Shown here piece by piece: positions 20,609-22,051 of a stretch of DNA of 22,051 nucleotides; positions within the stretch are counted from its first letter, which is position 1; each line of letters starts with the position of its first letter. The stretch comes from Cudoniella acicularis (taxonomy: Eukaryota > Ascomycota > Leotiomycetes > Helotiales > Helotiaceae). Below the pieces are notes generated by a model, which was given only the letters and a program-made list of their open reading frames with translations, had not been told where the DNA came from and did no database searches. The position numbers and the translations under genes are program-made. Where the stretch lies: NCBI GenBank assembly GCA_013054445.1, contig JAAMPI010000965.1:1-22051 (forward strand), written 5' to 3'.

Positions 20609-21622
20609 TTATATACAGAAAGCGTCGTTGATACTAACTGCGGCAGCAGCAGTTACGTTTCCTCCTCCCGGAATAAAAATACAACGTCCAACAGCGGCTG
20701 CATTGGTACCATGCCTTGGGTGTGGCATTGCAGCCAGCTTTACCCACGTATCAGATAGAGTATCGTAAGCCTCCGTTTCATTATACACGCCATTCGGAAT
20801 CAAAGTTCGGTTTCCTTCCCCACCAAAAGTATAAATCAAAGAGCCTATACTGCTAGTCGATAATCCACCACGAGCAGTGTGCATTTCAGACTTTATAACC
20901 CAACCCCTTTCAGGGTGAGTCAAATCTAGGGCGAAGGTTGTATTGCGGACGTTTGTGATCCCATTAAATCGACCCCCAACAACATAAAACGTGTTGTTAA
21001 TCACTGATCCTCCTACGTGATCACGCCCCTCTGGCAAACTGGGAAGTGTCGTCCATTTCTGCGTATTGACATCATAAGAAGAAACTGTGTTGACGCTGAC
21101 TTGCTGACCAGTGATTAAGCCTAAGATGACTTCTCCTCCAGCGAGGTAGACTGTTGAGCCATCCACTCCCAATGCTGACGCACCACGTCCCTGCCCAGAT
21201 GGCATGGGAGGCAACGTGTTCCAGGTGTCGGTCTCCGGCACATACTCAAAACAATCTGGGACCCCTATCCAAGTGTCATTTCCCACCATACCACCAAGAA
21301 CGTACACCTTGCCATCGACAGTGACAGCATTGGCATGATTAATCGGAAGTGGGATTGGTGCAACGGTACGCCATTTGTTCTCAGTGGTGGAGTAGATGTC
21401 GACCCAGTCCACTGTTGGGACGCTGGTCGCATTGGCCGGCAATTGAGGGATTCCCCCAATTACGTAGATGTCAGTTCCTACGGCGGTGACGCCGTTCTCT
21501 TGACGTGGGCCACGTGAGATAGGGGCGAGTTCGCGCCAGGTTGGCCCATTATGGTAATGGTCGAGTTCTGAATAGACAACAAGTGTGAAAGCAAAAGACG
21601 CCAGAAATTGAGTCAAATGCAT
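20609..21622 (-). CDS. Secreted kelch-repeat protein
   Basis: Single exon, 337 residues. The start MHLTQFLASFAFTLVVYS is a signal peptide, and the ATG context (AACACACAATG on the minus strand) is good. Six kelch-type double-glycine blades can be counted by their motifs: YVIGG (53-57), YVLGG, YLAGG, YVVGG, YTFGG and FIPGG. Most are followed by a tryptophan-containing segment such as NKWRTV or QKWTTL. They should form a beta-propeller. Several NxT/NxS sites (for example NATS, NDT, NNT, NRT, NET, NVT) fit a glycosylated extracellular protein. The fold resembles the propeller of galactose oxidase, but I saw no evidence for the copper-site residues, so an enzymatic role is not claimed. Carbohydrate or protein binding outside the cell is the cautious guess. 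It lies tail-to-tail with the P450 pseudogene. Confidence 0.87.
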   Translation of the reverse strand: MHLTQFLASFAFTLVVYSELDHYHNGPTWRELAPISRGPRQENGVTAVGTDIYVIGGIPQLPANATSVPTVDWVDIYSTTENKWRTVAPIPLPINHANAVTVDGKVYVLGGMVGNDTWIGVPDCFEYVPETDTWNTLPPMPSGQGRGASALGVDGSTVYLAGGEVILGLITGQQVSVNTVSSYDVNTQKWTTLPSLPEGRDHVGGSVINNTFYVVGGRFNGITNVRNTTFALDLTHPERGWVIKSEMHTARGGLSTSSIGSLIYTFGGEGNRTLIPNGVYNETEAYDTLSDTWVKLAAMPHPRHGTNAAAVGRCIFIPGGGNVTAAAAVSINDAFCI

Positions 21623-21780
21623 TGTGTGTTAACACAAGGAAAGCTGGATACAAATTGTATAGATGGATGAAAAATTGATCGGAATGAAGAATTTCCTCTA
21701 ATAGGAAAGATGAATGAAAGTATTGAGAAATTGTTAGAATGATAGAACCGTTATATAAAGAGAGGGGGGGGGGTCACAGA
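21623..21780 (-). promoter_or_regulatory. Kelch gene promoter with TATA box and G10 run
   Basis: A TTATATAAAG box at 21751-21760 (TTTATATAA on the minus strand) lies about 130 bp upstream of the kelch ATG, a fitting distance for a TATA box plus leader. A run of ten G (21764-21773) sits just beyond it, a spot prone to sequencing or replication slippage. Confidence 0.55.
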
Positions 21781-22051
21781 AGGTCTATTCGTTTCTGTGC
21801 AGCATTGTCATACTGCTCGGGGTCGTATTCGGCACTCGCTTCCTTTATTACTCGGAGTCATGTCTCTCCGAGTACCGAGTTATACGACGTGTTGTTTCGC
21901 GCCAACCCTCACCTCACTTTACGTGCGCGCTAAGCCACTGCGCACGTGACCCCTCGCCGCTTTACTCACCCTCGCTTTACCTTAACCTTACCCGTCCTTA
22001 CCGGCCTTTATTGTCTACACTCCACTACCTCACCTCTACTTACCCCTCTTG
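21781..22051. other. Right-edge intergenic segment with two perfect inverted repeats
   Basis: No gene was recognised. TACTCGGAG (21849-21857) pairs with CTCCGAGTA (21866-21874) across an 8-nt loop, and ACGTGCGC (21921-21928) pairs with GCGCACGT (21940-21947) across 11 nt, the latter running into CACGTGAC. The last 90 bp are strongly C/T-rich with TTACC repeats, like a promoter of a gene that would start beyond the window. Confidence 0.5.

Noticed and set aside
1..22051. tRNA, rRNA, CRISPR arrays, intact transposases and bacterial-style operons
   Set aside because: No T-loop/anticodon patterns, spaced direct-repeat arrays or transposase motifs were seen; gene structure is fungal.

Overview
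This window reads as nuclear DNA of a filamentous ascomycete, probably a leotiomycete of the Botrytis/Sclerotinia type. The class-level guess is an inference from gene style and protein resemblance, not from any search. The eukaryotic and fungal evidence is direct: most genes are cut by short introns (about 44-75 bp) with GT...AG ends, several with CTAAC or CTGAC branch-like sites. Intergenic DNA is long, promoters are pyrimidine-rich, and an AT-rich, TpA-rich island plus nonsense-riddled genes suggest past repeat-induced point mutation (RIP). No tRNA, rRNA, CRISPR array or intact transposon was seen.

Layout. The left third holds two housekeeping-type genes on the plus strand. The first (417-2693) is UTP-glucose-1-phosphate uridylyltransferase (UGP1 type), with a long first intron that itself carries a possible alternative in-frame first exon. 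The second (4144-6188) is a FYVE plus RING zinc-finger protein resembling the endosomal/vacuolar ubiquitin ligase Pib1. A gene-poor stretch of about 3.3 kb follows.

The middle (9475-14837) looks like a small accessory or secondary-metabolism locus. On the minus strand lies a 55-residue, two-exon secreted peptide precursor with a signal peptide, a Lys-Arg Kex2-type site and a short Cys-, Tyr- and Pro-containing tail. Transcribed divergently from it is a UstYa-family (DUF3328) protein with both HxxHC motifs. The 0.94-kb promoter between them holds five GATAAG sites. Downstream on the plus strand is a stand-alone adenylate-forming enzyme (A domain of the fungal NRPS-like reductase type, without carrier or reductase domains). 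UstYa oxidases next to Kex2-processed peptide precursors are the hallmark of fungal dikaritin-type RiPP pathways, so the pair is the best candidate here for an undescribed system. That link is an inference.

The right third holds two convergent, distantly similar small acidic proteins of unknown function (15831-16552 plus, 16666-17112 minus). Next comes a CYP52-like cytochrome P450 pseudogene with five in-frame stops and a frameshift (18164-19880), then an AT-rich relic (about 19970-20390), and finally a secreted six-motif kelch protein on the minus strand (20609-21622). The right edge is a CT-rich intergenic segment with two short perfect inverted repeats.
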